From positions 1-5,954 of the forward strand of contig JAUXOH010000318.1 in NCBI GenBank assembly GCA_030682505.1: 5,954 nt of DNA. The letters run 5' to 3'. The notes beneath the pieces are model-generated. The model did no database searches and was not told the origin of the DNA. It saw only the letters and a list, made by a program, of their open reading frames with translations. The translations under genes were made by a program, and so were the position numbers. Positions 5,801 through 5,954 of this stretch are shown piece after piece (within the stretch, counting starts at the first letter, position 1; the number at the start of each line of letters is the position of its first letter). The DNA is from Candidatus Didemnitutus sp. (GTDB taxonomy: Bacteria > Verrucomicrobiota > Verrucomicrobiia > Opitutales > Opitutaceae).

Positions 5801-5954
5801 TTCAATTGATCATCCGCGAGACCTATCTTGCGCAGGAAAACCGGCCAGCGCGGATCGGCATGCAAATTCTGCAGAACAACACCCGTCTTCGACCACGCGA
5901 TCGCCGCATCCCTGAGATCGTAAGCGCGGTTCAACCACACAAACGCTTCGTCCC
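5797..5954 (-). CDS. C-terminal end of a TPR-type protein (5' part outside window)
   Basis: The minus-strand frame is open from the right edge to TGA at 5799-5797, giving 51 residues and a partial codon. The sequence 'EAFVWLNRAYDLRDAAIAW' followed by 'LHADPRWPVFLRKIGLADDQ' is the characteristic end of bacterial TPR proteins (last TPR helix pair, then 'DPRW..FL.K.GL'). Such ends are common in TolB-like/adenylate-cyclase-associated and TIR-TM-TPR proteins. It is therefore probably another member of the same paralogous group, although the N-terminal domain cannot be seen. Its TGA overlaps the ATG of the TIR gene by ATGA, so the two form an operon. No start codon is needed within the window. Confidence 0.8.
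   Translation of the reverse strand, partial: DEAFVWLNRAYDLRDAAIAWSKTGVVLQNLHADPRWPVFLRKIGLADDQLK

Overview
The window is GC-rich bacterial DNA with strong C/G preference at third codon positions. The TIR plus TPR paralogues, the REP-like palindromes, and the dispersed 'GAACCACGGAG' repeats suggest a member of the Verrucomicrobiota, perhaps Opitutaceae. This is an inference from gene and repeat style only; no rRNA or marker gene is present.

Layout. Plus strand, left: the C-terminal 288 residues of an M16 zinc-peptidase family protein (to 869), closed by a strong intrinsic terminator and a second tandem hairpin. A REP-like palindrome follows, and its edge supplies the Shine-Dalgarno of a 107-residue DUF4286-like protein (1077-1400). 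A gene-poor stretch (1401-1827) holds a MITE-like element of about 190 bp with 28-bp imperfect terminal inverted repeats, a decayed partial copy of the DUF4286 gene's 3' end, and a 12-bp-arm inverted repeat.

Minus strand, right: an accessory cluster read right to left. It has (i) the last 51 codons of a TPR-type protein entering from the right edge; (ii) overlapping it by ATGA, a TIR-domain gene whose 3' end runs into a REP pair (BIME-like) that supplies its last codons and stop; (iii) beyond the repeat, the out-of-frame and nonsense-interrupted TM + TPR remainder of what was probably one TIR-TM-TPR gene, ending at a solo copy of the dispersed 28-bp repeat; (iv) a 17-nt scrap matching the start of a TIR gene; (v) an intact TIR-TM-TPR protein of about 727 residues (2356-4539); (vi) 36 bp further on, a small protein of unknown family with a hydrophobic N-terminus (1828-2319).

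Working together (inference): positive charges before each TM helix put the TIR domain in the cytoplasm and the TPR region outside, a receptor-like layout. The intact TIR-TM-TPR gene and the small downstream gene look like one transcription unit. The right-hand paralogue appears to be a broken relic of the same architecture, reshaped by repeat insertion.
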